From Gammaproteobacteria bacterium (lineage in GTDB: Bacteria; Pseudomonadota; Gammaproteobacteria; Steroidobacterales; Steroidobacteraceae), in contig VBNY01000263.1 in NCBI GenBank assembly GCA_005877705.1, forward strand, positions 1-11,287: a DNA stretch of 11,287 nucleotides. Reading direction: 5' to 3'. The translations under genes were made by a program, and so were the position numbers. The notes under the pieces were generated by a model that saw nothing but the letters and a program-made list of their open reading frames with translations, was not told the origin of the DNA and ran no database searches. Below are positions 1 through 6,318 of this stretch, one piece after another. Positions within the stretch are counted from its first letter, which is position 1; each line of letters starts with the position of its first letter.

Positions 1-92
1 AACTCCCGCAGGGTCTGTTTATCCAGCGCGCCAACGCGTACCAGGCCGCGAGCGGTCTCATGCATCTCATCGAGCAGACGACTCTTCTTCAT
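1..92 (-). CDS. Antitoxin of a toxin-first TA module, HTH-type regulator (partial, cut by window start)
   Basis: Only the first 30 codons are visible, starting MKKSRLLDEMHETARGL and running off the window at base 1. The ATG at 92 overlaps the last 26 bases of the upstream toxin gene, the usual tight coupling of toxin-first (HigBA-like) modules. The visible stretch resembles the N-terminus of XRE-type antitoxins paired with this RelE-family toxin, where a helix-turn-helix domain follows. That domain lies outside the window, so the DNA-binding role is inferred from family and position. Such antitoxins bind and neutralise the toxin and repress the shared promoter, here probably through the palindrome in front of the toxin gene. 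Confidence 0.7.
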   Translation of the reverse strand, partial: MKKSRLLDEMHETARGLVRVGALDKQTLRE

Positions 93-459
93 TACAAATC
101 TCCGTTATCTCGCCCAGGGCGACGGCCTTGTCCAGTAGCTTTGCGTCCATACCGAGCAATGCACGGGCGATCTCTTGCAGCGCTGCAAGCTCGCGCGCAT
201 CGATCGTCGCCCGCTCATTTTTCTCAAAACCGTAGAGGAAAAACCATCGGTCCCCGAGATTGCTCCCCACGATCGTTCTGGCGCCTCCGCGCTTACCGTG
301 ACCGGGCACCGGCACGCGTTTCTTATAGACGTGCCCACCCAAATCAGCGTCGATCAACCCCGAGGCCATTTCATCGACCGCCGCACATAGCACCTCGTCG
401 GCAATCGGCACCTTGCGGCTCCAACGGGCGAAGCTTCTGGTTTTGAAGACACGACGCAC
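67..459 (-). CDS. RelE/HigB-like toxin of a type II toxin-antitoxin module
   Basis: This 130-residue protein matches the RelE-like toxin family that begins MRRVFKTRxFARW and contains the conserved central stretch KRGGARTIVGSNLGDRWFFLYGFEKNER (residues about 56-83). Known relatives inhibit translation, generally as mRNA endonucleases, and are held inactive by a co-expressed antitoxin. The C-terminus ends EICNEEESSAR, and its last 26 bases overlap the antitoxin start. The start is a GTG at 459: in-frame TAG and TGA codons lie just upstream, so no earlier start is possible. No Shine-Dalgarno sequence is visible. The predicted transcription start falls on the start codon, so the message may be leaderless. 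Family assignment is confident; catalytic activity is inferred. Confidence 0.85.
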   Translation of the reverse strand: MRRVFKTRSFARWSRKVPIADEVLCAAVDEMASGLIDADLGGHVYKKRVPVPGHGKRGGARTIVGSNLGDRWFFLYGFEKNERATIDARELAALQEIARALLGMDAKLLDKAVALGEITEICNEEESSAR

Positions 460-464
460 CGCTC

Positions 465-493
465 ACTATATCACCCAGTGATATATCTGGCAA
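465..493 (-). promoter_or_regulatory. Sigma-70-type promoter of the toxin-antitoxin operon
   Basis: Reading the minus strand, a TTGCCA -35 box (493 to 488) is separated by exactly 17 bases from a TATAGT -10 box (470 to 465). Initiation 6-7 bases further on would fall at 459-458, which is the GTG start codon of the toxin. The box quality, the ideal spacing and the overlapping palindrome make this the best promoter in the window. It has not been tested. Confidence 0.6.
467..485. promoter_or_regulatory. Palindromic operator for toxin-antitoxin autoregulation
   Basis: TATATCAC at 467-474 and GTGATATA at 478-485 form a perfect 8-base inverted repeat around a 3-base centre (CCA). The palindrome covers most of the -10 box and the spacer of the toxin promoter, where repressor binding would block RNA polymerase. 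Type II antitoxins typically autorepress through such sites. The binding protein is inferred to be the HTH antitoxin encoded at the window edge. Confidence 0.65.
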
Positions 494-519
494 TTTGCTG
501 TCCAGGCTCTCTCCCGAGC

Positions 520-1323
520 TCAGGGAAGCGGTTGGAATCCGTACTTGATGAAAATCGGCCGCGCAGCTGCGCTCGTGACGAAAGCCACGAACTGGGCCGC
601 TGCCGGACCCGCCCTGTTGGTCAGGGCGATGGGGTAGGTGATCGGCGGGTGGCTGTCGGCGGGAAAGACATCGACAACACGCACACCTTTCTGGGCGAGC
701 GCATCGGTCTGATACACAATGCCGAGCGGCGCCTCCCCGCGGGACACGTAAGCTAGAGCGGATCTCACGTTTTCGGCGCGCACGAGCCGCCCTGAGACCC
801 GCTCCCACGCTCCGAGCTTCTCGAGAGCAGCGCGCGCGTACTTGCCGACCGGCACGGAGTCAGGGTCACCTGTGGCGAGGCGGCCTTGTCCGAGGGCCCC
901 CACCAGATCAAACCCCGGCGCGATCCTCAAGCTCACGCTGCTGTCCGCCGGCGCGATCAGCACCAGACGATTCGTCACGACATTGTGATGTGAGCCGGGG
1001 CGCAGAAGCCCCCGTTGCTCGAGATAGCTCACCCATTCGAGATCGGCTGAGAAAAACACATCGGCCGGCGCGCCCGCCTCGATCTGCTTGGCCAGCGCGG
1101 AGCTTGCCGCGAGTGAGGATTTCACCGGGATGTGGGTGCGCGCTGTGAAGGTCTGACCGAGATCATCGAGGACCTCCGCCAGCGAAGCCGCTCCGAACAC
1201 CAGCACCCCCGGTGCCTGTCGCTCTGCCGCAGCGGCTCCCGCCGAGGCTAGGGCCGCGACAGCGCCTAGCACACACGCGACCACCAACGGCCGAGCCCCC
1301 CACATCGTCAACGCTTTAAGCAT
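520..1323 (-). CDS. modA: Molybdate ABC transporter substrate-binding protein (ModA-like)
   Basis: This is a periplasmic binding protein of about 267 residues, usual for ModA, which captures molybdate (sometimes tungstate) and delivers it to the ModBC permease. Residues 1-33 form a signal peptide: a short basic start, a hydrophobic core (VVACVLGAVAALASAG) and an AAAA cleavage region. The mature protein shows VFGAASLAEVL with the first anion-binding serine, then VKSSLAASSALAKQIEAGAPADVFFSAD. It also carries GDPDSVPVGKYA and NVRSALAYVSRGEAPLGIVYQTDA with the ligand-site tyrosine near the end. I chose the ATG at 1323 because it starts right before the signal peptide; an in-frame ATG at 1377 would add 18 polar residues, and 1305 is also possible. 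No modB or modC lies next to it: downstream is the toxin module and upstream a divergent outer-membrane gene. Substrate is inferred from family. Confidence 0.88.
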   Translation of the reverse strand: MLKALTMWGARPLVVACVLGAVAALASAGAAAAERQAPGVLVFGAASLAEVLDDLGQTFTARTHIPVKSSLAASSALAKQIEAGAPADVFFSADLEWVSYLEQRGLLRPGSHHNVVTNRLVLIAPADSSVSLRIAPGFDLVGALGQGRLATGDPDSVPVGKYARAALEKLGAWERVSGRLVRAENVRSALAYVSRGEAPLGIVYQTDALAQKGVRVVDVFPADSHPPITYPIALTNRAGPAAAQFVAFVTSAAARPIFIKYGFQPLP

Positions 1324-1441
1324 GGCCAACGCTTCGTCCCTTGACGACGTAAACCCGCGACCGGTTCGCTTCGCCATCCCCGGGATTCAAGTATGCTCGT
1401 TCGGCAAGACCACGCACGACAGCGAGCTCTGCGCGATCCGC
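1324..1441. promoter_or_regulatory. Divergent intergenic region between modA and the Omp85-like gene
   Basis: These 118 bases must hold the promoters of both divergent genes unless the longer upstream starts are used. A TATGCT (1392-1397) could be a -10 box for the plus-strand gene, but no good -35 box sits at the right distance. I see no clear operator or molybdenum-regulator palindrome here. Confidence 0.3.
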
Positions 1442-3109
1442 ATGCTTACACCGCCGACCGGCTCAGCCCCGCATCTCGCTCTGCTCCTGGTGCTGGGGAT
1501 AGCCCCCTGCTGGGCCCAAGTCGAGCCCCCGCGCACCTCCGACTCACCCCCGGGCGAGTTCATTCCCCCCGATGCCGAGCTCGAGAGCTCGGGCGCGGTG
1601 ATCGGCGAGATCCTCATCGACAACCAGAACATCTTCAATCCCGCCTACGCGGGCGAGGACGTGCCGGTGTTCCGGCTGGCGAACCGGCTGCACATCAAGA
1701 CCAAGGCAAGCGTCGTTCAGCACCAGCTTCTGTTTCAATCAGGCGACCGCTACTCGCGCCGGGTGCTCGATGAAACGGAGCGCATCCTCAGGGCCGAGCG
1801 TTACTTCTACGACGCGTGGATCAAGCCCGTGCGCTACCACGATGGGAAAGTCGACCTGAGGGTGACGACACGCGATGTGTGGACGCTGAATCCGGGCTTC
1901 GACTTCGGGCGCAGCGGCGGCAAGAACACCACGGGCGTCGATCTCGAAGAGCTCAACCTTCTCGGCACGGGTGCGGCGATCGCTCTCACGCATAAGGCGG
2001 GTATCGATCGCGACGAGACGCGCCTCGGGATCTCCGACGAGCATGCCTTCGGCAGCTGGACGGGGGTCGATGCGACCTACGCAGACAACAGCGACGGCTA
2101 CCGGCGTCAACTGGTGGTCAACAGGCCGTTCTACTCGCTCAACACCCGCTATGCGGGCGGATTCACCGGCACCGACGATCTGCGGGTCGACTCGCTCTAC
2201 GACCGTGGCCAGATCGTCGACCAGTTCCGCGATCGCAGCCGCTTCGTTGAAGGGTACGCCGGCTGGTCGAGCCGGCTCGATAACGGCTGGGTGCGCCGCT
2301 GGAATGTCGGGGCGACGTACGATGAGCGCCTGTTTGCTCCCACGCCCACCTGGACCGGCCTCACTGTGCTTCCGGAAGGCCGCAAATTCATCTATCCCTG
2401 GGTGCGCTTCGATCTCATCCAGGACGACTACCTGAAGATGCGCAATCGCGACCAGATCGGCCGCACCGAAGACTTCTACCTCGGACTCACGACGAGCGTT
2501 CGCCTGGGATGGGCGGATAGTGCGCTCGGATCCAGCCGCAGCGGTCTGCAGTTCCAGACTTCGGCGGGATATGCAGCCCTCGCTTCCGAGCGTTCGACCC
2601 TGCTGCTATCGGCCGCCTACACCGGGCGAGTCGAAAATGGCGACCTGCATAACGCGGTGCTGAATGCCGCCATTCGCTTCTACGCCGAGCAATCGAGCCA
2701 TTGGCTGTTCTTCACGACGCTCGTGGGAGCCGCCGGCCATCGCCTCGACCTCGAGAATCAATTGCTGCTCGGCGGGACCAACGGGCTGCGGGGCTATCCG
2801 TTGCGCTACCAAGGCGGCGATGCCCGCGGGCTGCTGACGATTGAGCAGCGCTACTTCAGCGACTGGTACCCGTTTCGCCTGTTCCGCGTCGGCGGCGCGG
2901 CGTTCTTTGACGCCGGCCGCACCTGGGGATCGGCGCCGCTCGCCACGCCCAGCCTCGGTCTGCTGAAGGATGTCGGCTTCGGGCTGCGCATCGGCAACAG
3001 CAGGTCCGGTCTGGGAAACGTCATCCACGTCGACCTGGCATTCCCCCTCGATGGGGATTCCAGCATCAAGCGGGTGCAGTTCCTCGTGCAGACGGAGGAA
3101 AGCTTCTGA
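1442..3109 (+). CDS. Omp85/BamA-TamA superfamily outer-membrane protein with one POTRA-like domain
   Basis: The 555-residue product starts with a clear signal peptide (MLTPPTGSAPHLALLLVLGIAPCWA, cut before QVEPP). Residues about 50-150 look like a single POTRA domain: IGEILIDNQNIF, then a helix pair around QHQLLFQSGDRYSRRVLDETERILRAERYFYDA, then KVDLRVTTRDVWTLNPG. The rest is aromatic/charged alternating beta-barrel sequence. Near the end is the Omp85 signature, LLGGTNGLRGYPLRYQGGDARG, carrying the RGY loop-6 motif, followed by FRVGGAAFFDAGRTWG. The last residue is phenylalanine, as in barrel sorting signals. BamA has five POTRA domains and TamA three, so this is a smaller class whose cargo is unknown. 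The ATG at 1442 is preferred over 1322 because it begins the signal peptide. The stop overlaps or abuts the MFS gene downstream, suggesting co-expression. Family confident, function unassigned. Confidence 0.85.
   Translation: MLTPPTGSAPHLALLLVLGIAPCWAQVEPPRTSDSPPGEFIPPDAELESSGAVIGEILIDNQNIFNPAYAGEDVPVFRLANRLHIKTKASVVQHQLLFQSGDRYSRRVLDETERILRAERYFYDAWIKPVRYHDGKVDLRVTTRDVWTLNPGFDFGRSGGKNTTGVDLEELNLLGTGAAIALTHKAGIDRDETRLGISDEHAFGSWTGVDATYADNSDGYRRQLVVNRPFYSLNTRYAGGFTGTDDLRVDSLYDRGQIVDQFRDRSRFVEGYAGWSSRLDNGWVRRWNVGATYDERLFAPTPTWTGLTVLPEGRKFIYPWVRFDLIQDDYLKMRNRDQIGRTEDFYLGLTTSVRLGWADSALGSSRSGLQFQTSAGYAALASERSTLLLSAAYTGRVENGDLHNAVLNAAIRFYAEQSSHWLFFTTLVGAAGHRLDLENQLLLGGTNGLRGYPLRYQGGDARGLLTIEQRYFSDWYPFRLFRVGGAAFFDAGRTWGSAPLATPSLGLLKDVGFGLRIGNSRSGLGNVIHVDLAFPLDGDSSIKRVQFLVQTEESF
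3094..3108 (+). promoter_or_regulatory. Strong ribosome-binding site in front of a possible CTG start for the MFS gene
   Basis: GGAGGAA at 3094-3100 lies inside the last codons of the Omp85 gene and is followed five bases later by CTG (3106-3108), in frame with the exporter. The CTG overlaps the TGA stop (3107-3109) of the upstream gene, mimicking the common ATGA coupling junction. Starting here adds 30 residues, including basic residues before the first membrane helix. CTG starts are rare, so this is a suggestion only. Confidence 0.45.
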
Positions 3110-3195
3110 GCAATCTGAAGGCGCGGCCCTGCGACGAAGTAGCCATCCGCTCGAGCCGCGGCGAGCCCGCATGCGCCGGCCAGCACAAGCGCTGG

Positions 3196-4698
3196 GTGCT
3201 CGCGGCGGCGGTGATGGGATCGACCATGGCCTTCGTCGATGAGTCCGTGGTCAACGTCGCCCTGCCGAGAATCGAGAGCGACCTCGGCACGACGCTCGCG
3301 GCAATGCAATGGGTCGTCAATGCCTACACGCTGTGCCTGTCCGCCCTGCTGCTGATCGGCGGTGCCACAGCCGACCAGCTCGGGCGCCGGTTGATCTTTC
3401 TGATCGGCGTCAGCGTCTTCACCGTTGCCTCGGTCGCTTGCGGCCTCGCGGGCAACGCCGCAGTGTTGATCTTCGCGCGAGCCATTCAGGGGGCAGGCGC
3501 CGCGCTGCTCATCCCCTGCTCGCTGGCGCTCATCGGCGCCGCGTTCGATGAAAAGGAGCGCGGCGCGGCAATCGGAATCTGGTCGGGGGCTTCGGCCGTT
3601 GCGGCGGGCGTAGCTCCGCTCCTCGGAGGCTGGCTGGTCGATGATTGGTCGTGGCGCGCCATCTTTTTTATTAATCCGCTCCTGTCGATTCCTACGATGT
3701 GGATCGCCATCAGGCACGTGCCTGAGAGCCGCGATCCGCACGCCCGAGGCGCCCTCGATTGGCGCGGGGCCCTGTTGGCGTTCGGCGGGCTTGGAAGTCT
3801 CGTCTATGGACTGATCGACGCTTCCGACCTCGGGTGGGGCAATTCCACTGTCATCGCATCGCTCTCGAGCGGGGTGCTGTTGCTCGTGCTCTTTGTGCTT
3901 GCGGAGCGCAGCAGCCGCTCGCCGATGATGCCGCTCGGGCTGTTCCGCTCGGCGAGCTTCGCCGGCGTCAATCTGCTCACTCTGCTGCTCTATGGGGGCC
4001 TCGGGGCCGCGTTCTTCTTTCTGCCGTTTCTGCTGATCCAGGCGTACGGCTACTCGGCAACCGCGGCGGGTGCCGTGTACCTGCCGTTCACACTCGTGCT
4101 CGGCCTGCTGTCACGCTGGTCAGGGGGACTGGTCGACCGATTCGGCGCCCGCTGGCCTCTCATCCTGGGCCCGGCCATCACCGCGCTCGGCTTCGCGCTG
4201 TTGGCCTTCGTCCCGGGCCGCGGCCAGTACTGGATCCTTCTACTTCCGATGACCGTGCTCGGCTTCGGGATGGCCATCACCGTAGCCCCTCTCACGACGA
4301 CCGTCATCAATGCCGTTGCCGAGCATCAGACCGGCGTGGCCTCCGCAATCAACAACGCAGTGGCCTCGGTGGCGAGTCTTCTGCTGATAGCCGTGCTCGG
4401 CACGGTTGCACTCGGTACTTTCAACCGTTCGCTGGATCGGCATCTCGCGGACGCGGCCGTCGTACCCGAGGTGGGGCTCGCGGTGAACAGCGCACGCGGC
4501 GGGTTTGTAATCCCGGCGATGCCCGCGAACATCCCCAGCGGGGAACGGGAAGTCGCCCGCTCGATGATCACAGACTCATTGGTCGCGACGCTTCGTCAGG
4601 AGATGTTGATCGCGGCGGCGCTGGCGCTGTGTGGCACCCTATCGGCAGCCGTCATGATCCGGCCGGGCGTGGCCCGGTCAGAGGAGTCGCGCGGCTAA
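3196..4698 (+). CDS. MFS exporter, DHA2 (EmrB/QacA-like, 14-TM) family
   Basis: This inner-membrane, proton-driven multidrug or metabolite exporter has about 500 residues rich in hydrophobic helices. Counting from 3196, it shows the DHA2 D1 motif FVDESVVNVALP (13-24), motif A GGATADQLGRR (55-65), motif B RAIQGAGAALLIP with its arginine at 95, and the antiporter motif C around GASAVAAGVAPLLGGWLVD (131-149). The GTG at 3196 is the first ATG/GTG/TTG in frame, but it has no Shine-Dalgarno sequence and would begin inside helix 1. The frame stays open upstream and encodes KRW just before the helix, as relatives do. A CTG at 3106, five bases after GGAGGAA and overlapping the Omp85 stop, is a plausible true start. 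The 3' end overlaps the convergent zinc-ribbon gene by 4 bases. Substrate cannot be told from sequence. The adjacency to an outer-membrane barrel may be functional. Confidence 0.9.
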   Translation: MLAAAVMGSTMAFVDESVVNVALPRIESDLGTTLAAMQWVVNAYTLCLSALLLIGGATADQLGRRLIFLIGVSVFTVASVACGLAGNAAVLIFARAIQGAGAALLIPCSLALIGAAFDEKERGAAIGIWSGASAVAAGVAPLLGGWLVDDWSWRAIFFINPLLSIPTMWIAIRHVPESRDPHARGALDWRGALLAFGGLGSLVYGLIDASDLGWGNSTVIASLSSGVLLLVLFVLAERSSRSPMMPLGLFRSASFAGVNLLTLLLYGGLGAAFFFLPFLLIQAYGYSATAAGAVYLPFTLVLGLLSRWSGGLVDRFGARWPLILGPAITALGFALLAFVPGRGQYWILLLPMTVLGFGMAITVAPLTTTVINAVAEHQTGVASAINNAVASVASLLLIAVLGTVALGTFNRSLDRHLADAAVVPEVGLAVNSARGGFVIPAMPANIPSGEREVARSMITDSLVATLRQEMLIAAALALCGTLSAAVMIRPGVARSEESRG

Positions 4699-5126
4699 TT
4701 GCGCTTCTGTCCGCCGTTCGTCGGTTTGGGAAGGCTGGGCACTTTGGGAGCGCTCGTTGCTTTAGCAGTGTTCGTCGCGATCGGGAGCTGTGGCGGCAGC
4801 ATTTCAACCGACAGGGTGAATGTGCGCTTCTCGGCTCCCTGCAGCGCGCCCACATTCACCACCTGGCGCGCCACTTCCTCGCCGCGATCATTGCGGATCG
4901 CGATCACCACGAAATATTCCCACGCCTCCTCCAGAGGCGGGTGACGAATCACCCCCTCTACCCGCAACGCAGGCGTGGCTGCCACCTGCCGCTTCGCAGC
5001 CTCGGAGTCGAAGCGCAGGTGGTGCAGGCAGCCCGGGCAGATGCTGAGGCTTTCGAGGATCGTCGCCTTACAGTGCGGACACGTGCGCGTCTTGCCCGGC
5101 GTGACCGAGCGAGAAGCGACGTTCAT
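4695..5126 (-). CDS. Small double-CXXC zinc-ribbon protein coupled to a bactofilin
   Basis: This 143-residue protein has an N-terminal zinc ribbon with CPHC (Cys16, Cys19) and CPGC (Cys30, Cys33). A central beta-strand-rich segment follows (about 52-110: LRVEGVIRHPPLEEAWEYFVVIAIRND...REEVARQVVNVG-type alternation). The tail is proline/lysine-rich and probably disordered (111-143). No signal peptide or membrane helix is seen, so it is probably cytoplasmic. Its ATG overlaps the stop of the bactofilin gene (ATGA, 5123-5126), indicating translational coupling and a likely partnership with that cytoskeletal protein. It ends convergently with the MFS gene, overlapping it by 4 bases. The zinc site is inferred from the cysteine spacing. 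I recognise no named function. Confidence 0.8.
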   Translation of the reverse strand: MNVASRSVTPGKTRTCPHCKATILESLSICPGCLHHLRFDSEAAKRQVAATPALRVEGVIRHPPLEEAWEYFVVIAIRNDRGEEVARQVVNVGALQGAEKRTFTLSVEMLPPQLPIATNTAKATSAPKVPSLPKPTNGGQKRN

Positions 5127-5677
5127 GCGCTTCCGAATCCCTTGGCCTCGGACTTGCTACGGGTTTCGCCTTCCCAGCCAAACTCCACCTGGCCGCGCAT
5201 GCGCGAACCAGCGGATACCGTAAGCGATCCAGCCTTGACGTCACCGTTGATCACCCCGGTCTCGAGCAGTTCCACCCGTTTGGCGTTGTCGATGTTGCCG
5301 AGCAGCTCCCCGCCGACCACCACGACGCTCGCCTTCACCTGGCCTTCGAGGTGCGCGCCCGAGTCGAGGGTGAGATTGCCGTCGACGTGCACGTCGCCCT
5401 TGAAGCGGCCGGCAATGCGGACGTGGCCGGAGCCCACGATCTTGCCCTCGATCGTGATGTCGGCGGCGATCACGGATTCTTTCATGTCCATGCTGCGGTG
5501 CTCCTTCGCGGGAGCGGGCCGGCGCACAGCCTCGGGACTCAAGGGTGCGACGTTCGTCTTCTCCTGCTCGCGTGCATGCGGCTGGGGGCCTGGTCCATGC
5601 ATGGCTCCAGAAGAAGTCGGCGCGCCCGACGCCGGTGGGGATAGGGCTCCTGCATTCGTGTCTTTCCAAAGCGCCAT
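5123..5677 (-). CDS. Bactofilin (polymer-forming cytoskeletal protein)
   Basis: Bactofilins self-assemble without nucleotide into filaments that place cell-wall, stalk, motility or polysaccharide enzymes. This 184-residue protein has a proline/alanine-rich, probably disordered N-terminal tail (1-63), then a bactofilin domain (about 66-165) of short repeated beta-turns. Examples are ESVIAADITIEGKIVGSGHVRIAGRFKGDV, VDGNLTLDSGAHLEGQV and VINGDVKAGSLTVSAGSRMRGQV, with the regular hydrophobic-glycine spacing of a right-handed beta-helix. A charged C-terminal tail follows. I chose the ATG at 5677 (MALWKD) because GGGG lies at a suitable distance; a GTG at 5686 would add three residues with no ribosome-binding site. 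The gene is first in a two-gene unit with the zinc-ribbon protein and diverges from the epimerase gene. Domain assignment is confident; cellular role unknown. Confidence 0.9.
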   Translation of the reverse strand: MALWKDTNAGALSPPASGAPTSSGAMHGPGPQPHAREQEKTNVAPLSPEAVRRPAPAKEHRSMDMKESVIAADITIEGKIVGSGHVRIAGRFKGDVHVDGNLTLDSGAHLEGQVKASVVVVGGELLGNIDNAKRVELLETGVINGDVKAGSLTVSAGSRMRGQVEFGWEGETRSKSEAKGFGSA

Positions 5678-5841
5678 GGGTTGCACCCCGTTCGGTATGA
5701 GAATGGTGGAAGGTACCTGCCAAGCTGCCTGGCGGCCAGTGTCTCTTTACGCCGACAGAGCACGGTCCAGGTAGAGTTCATGCCTGCTCCGGCGCGCCCT
5801 TGAGATGCCGGGCAATTCGACGCTTGCCGAGGCAAGACCAC
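5678..5841. promoter_or_regulatory. Divergent intergenic region between bactofilin and epimerase genes
   Basis: These 164 bases should carry promoters for both directions. On the minus strand TTGGCA (5724 to 5719) and TCATAC (5700 to 5695) with an 18-base spacer form a weak candidate bactofilin promoter. A short dyad CTGG-CGG-CCAG lies at 5730-5740. On the plus strand GAGG (5829-5832) is a ribosome-binding site nine bases before the TTG at 5842. Nothing else stands out. Confidence 0.3.
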
Positions 5842-6318
5842 TTGAGCCCCAAACGAATCCACCTGATCGCCGCCGCGCGCCCGAACTTCATGAAAGTCGC
5901 GCCGTTGTATCACGCCCTCGCGCATGAAAACTGGTGCACGGCTCACATCGTGCACACCGGGCAGCACTACGACGCCAATATGTCCGAGGCGTTCTTTCGG
6001 GACCTGCGCCTGCCCGAGCCGGCCCACCATCTGGAGGTCGGCAGTGGCACCCACGCCGAGCAGACCGGCCGCACGATGATCGCGTACGAGGCGGTCTGCC
6101 AGCGGGAGAGACCTGAGGCCGTTGTGGTCGTGGGGGACGTCAATGCCACGGCCGCCTGCGCCATGGTGGGGGCGAAGCTCTGGATTCCGGTGGTTCACCT
6201 GGAGGCGGGCTTACGCAGCCGCGATCGCCGGATGCCCGAGGAAATCAATCGCCTCGTCACCGACGCGATCGCCGATCTGCTGTGGACACCGTCGCCGGAT
6301 GCGGACGCCAACCTATGA
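5842..6318 (+). CDS. wecB: UDP-N-acetylglucosamine 2-epimerase, N-terminal half of a split gene
   Basis: Non-hydrolysing epimerases interconvert UDP-GlcNAc and UDP-ManNAc for polysaccharide synthesis. This 158-residue fragment is the first Rossmann-like domain: KRIHLIAAARPNFMKVAPL at the start, HTGQHYD (38-44), GSGTHAEQTGRTM (67-79), VVVVGDVNATAACA (94-107) with Asp99, and HLEAGLRSRDRRMPEEINR (119-137) with Glu121 and Glu133/134. It stops with TGA right after TPSPDADANL, where intact relatives go on through about 17 residues into the second domain. The second domain follows in another frame. The start is taken as TTG at 5842, with GAGG nine bases upstream; TTG at 5800 is possible. It may be a pseudogene or half of a two-subunit enzyme. 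Alone it lacks the catalytic histidine and the UDP-binding loop. Confidence 0.85.
   Translation: MSPKRIHLIAAARPNFMKVAPLYHALAHENWCTAHIVHTGQHYDANMSEAFFRDLRLPEPAHHLEVGSGTHAEQTGRTMIAYEAVCQRERPEAVVVVGDVNATAACAMVGAKLWIPVVHLEAGLRSRDRRMPEEINRLVTDAIADLLWTPSPDADANL

Noticed and set aside
1341..1369. TTGACG at 1341-1346 as a -35 box for the Omp85 gene
   Set aside because: No acceptable -10 box lies 16-18 bases downstream; the sequence there (GTTCGC) does not resemble one.
2851..3741. A 296-codon minus-strand open frame opposite the end of the Omp85 gene and the start of the exporter
   Set aside because: It is antisense to two well-supported genes, and its composition (charged, repeated Gly/Arg/Asp/Gln) is typical of shadow frames, with no motif.
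3759..5774. A 671-codon open frame on the plus strand running through the exporter, zinc-ribbon and bactofilin genes
   Set aside because: Its translation is arginine/proline/alanine-rich with no recognisable domain. It lies out of frame with one clear gene and antisense to two others. High GC content makes such long spurious frames common.
5539..6198. A 219-codon minus-strand open frame across the bactofilin/epimerase intergenic region
   Set aside because: It overlaps the epimerase N-terminal half in antisense and the bactofilin gene in another frame. No family resemblance or ribosome-binding site was found.
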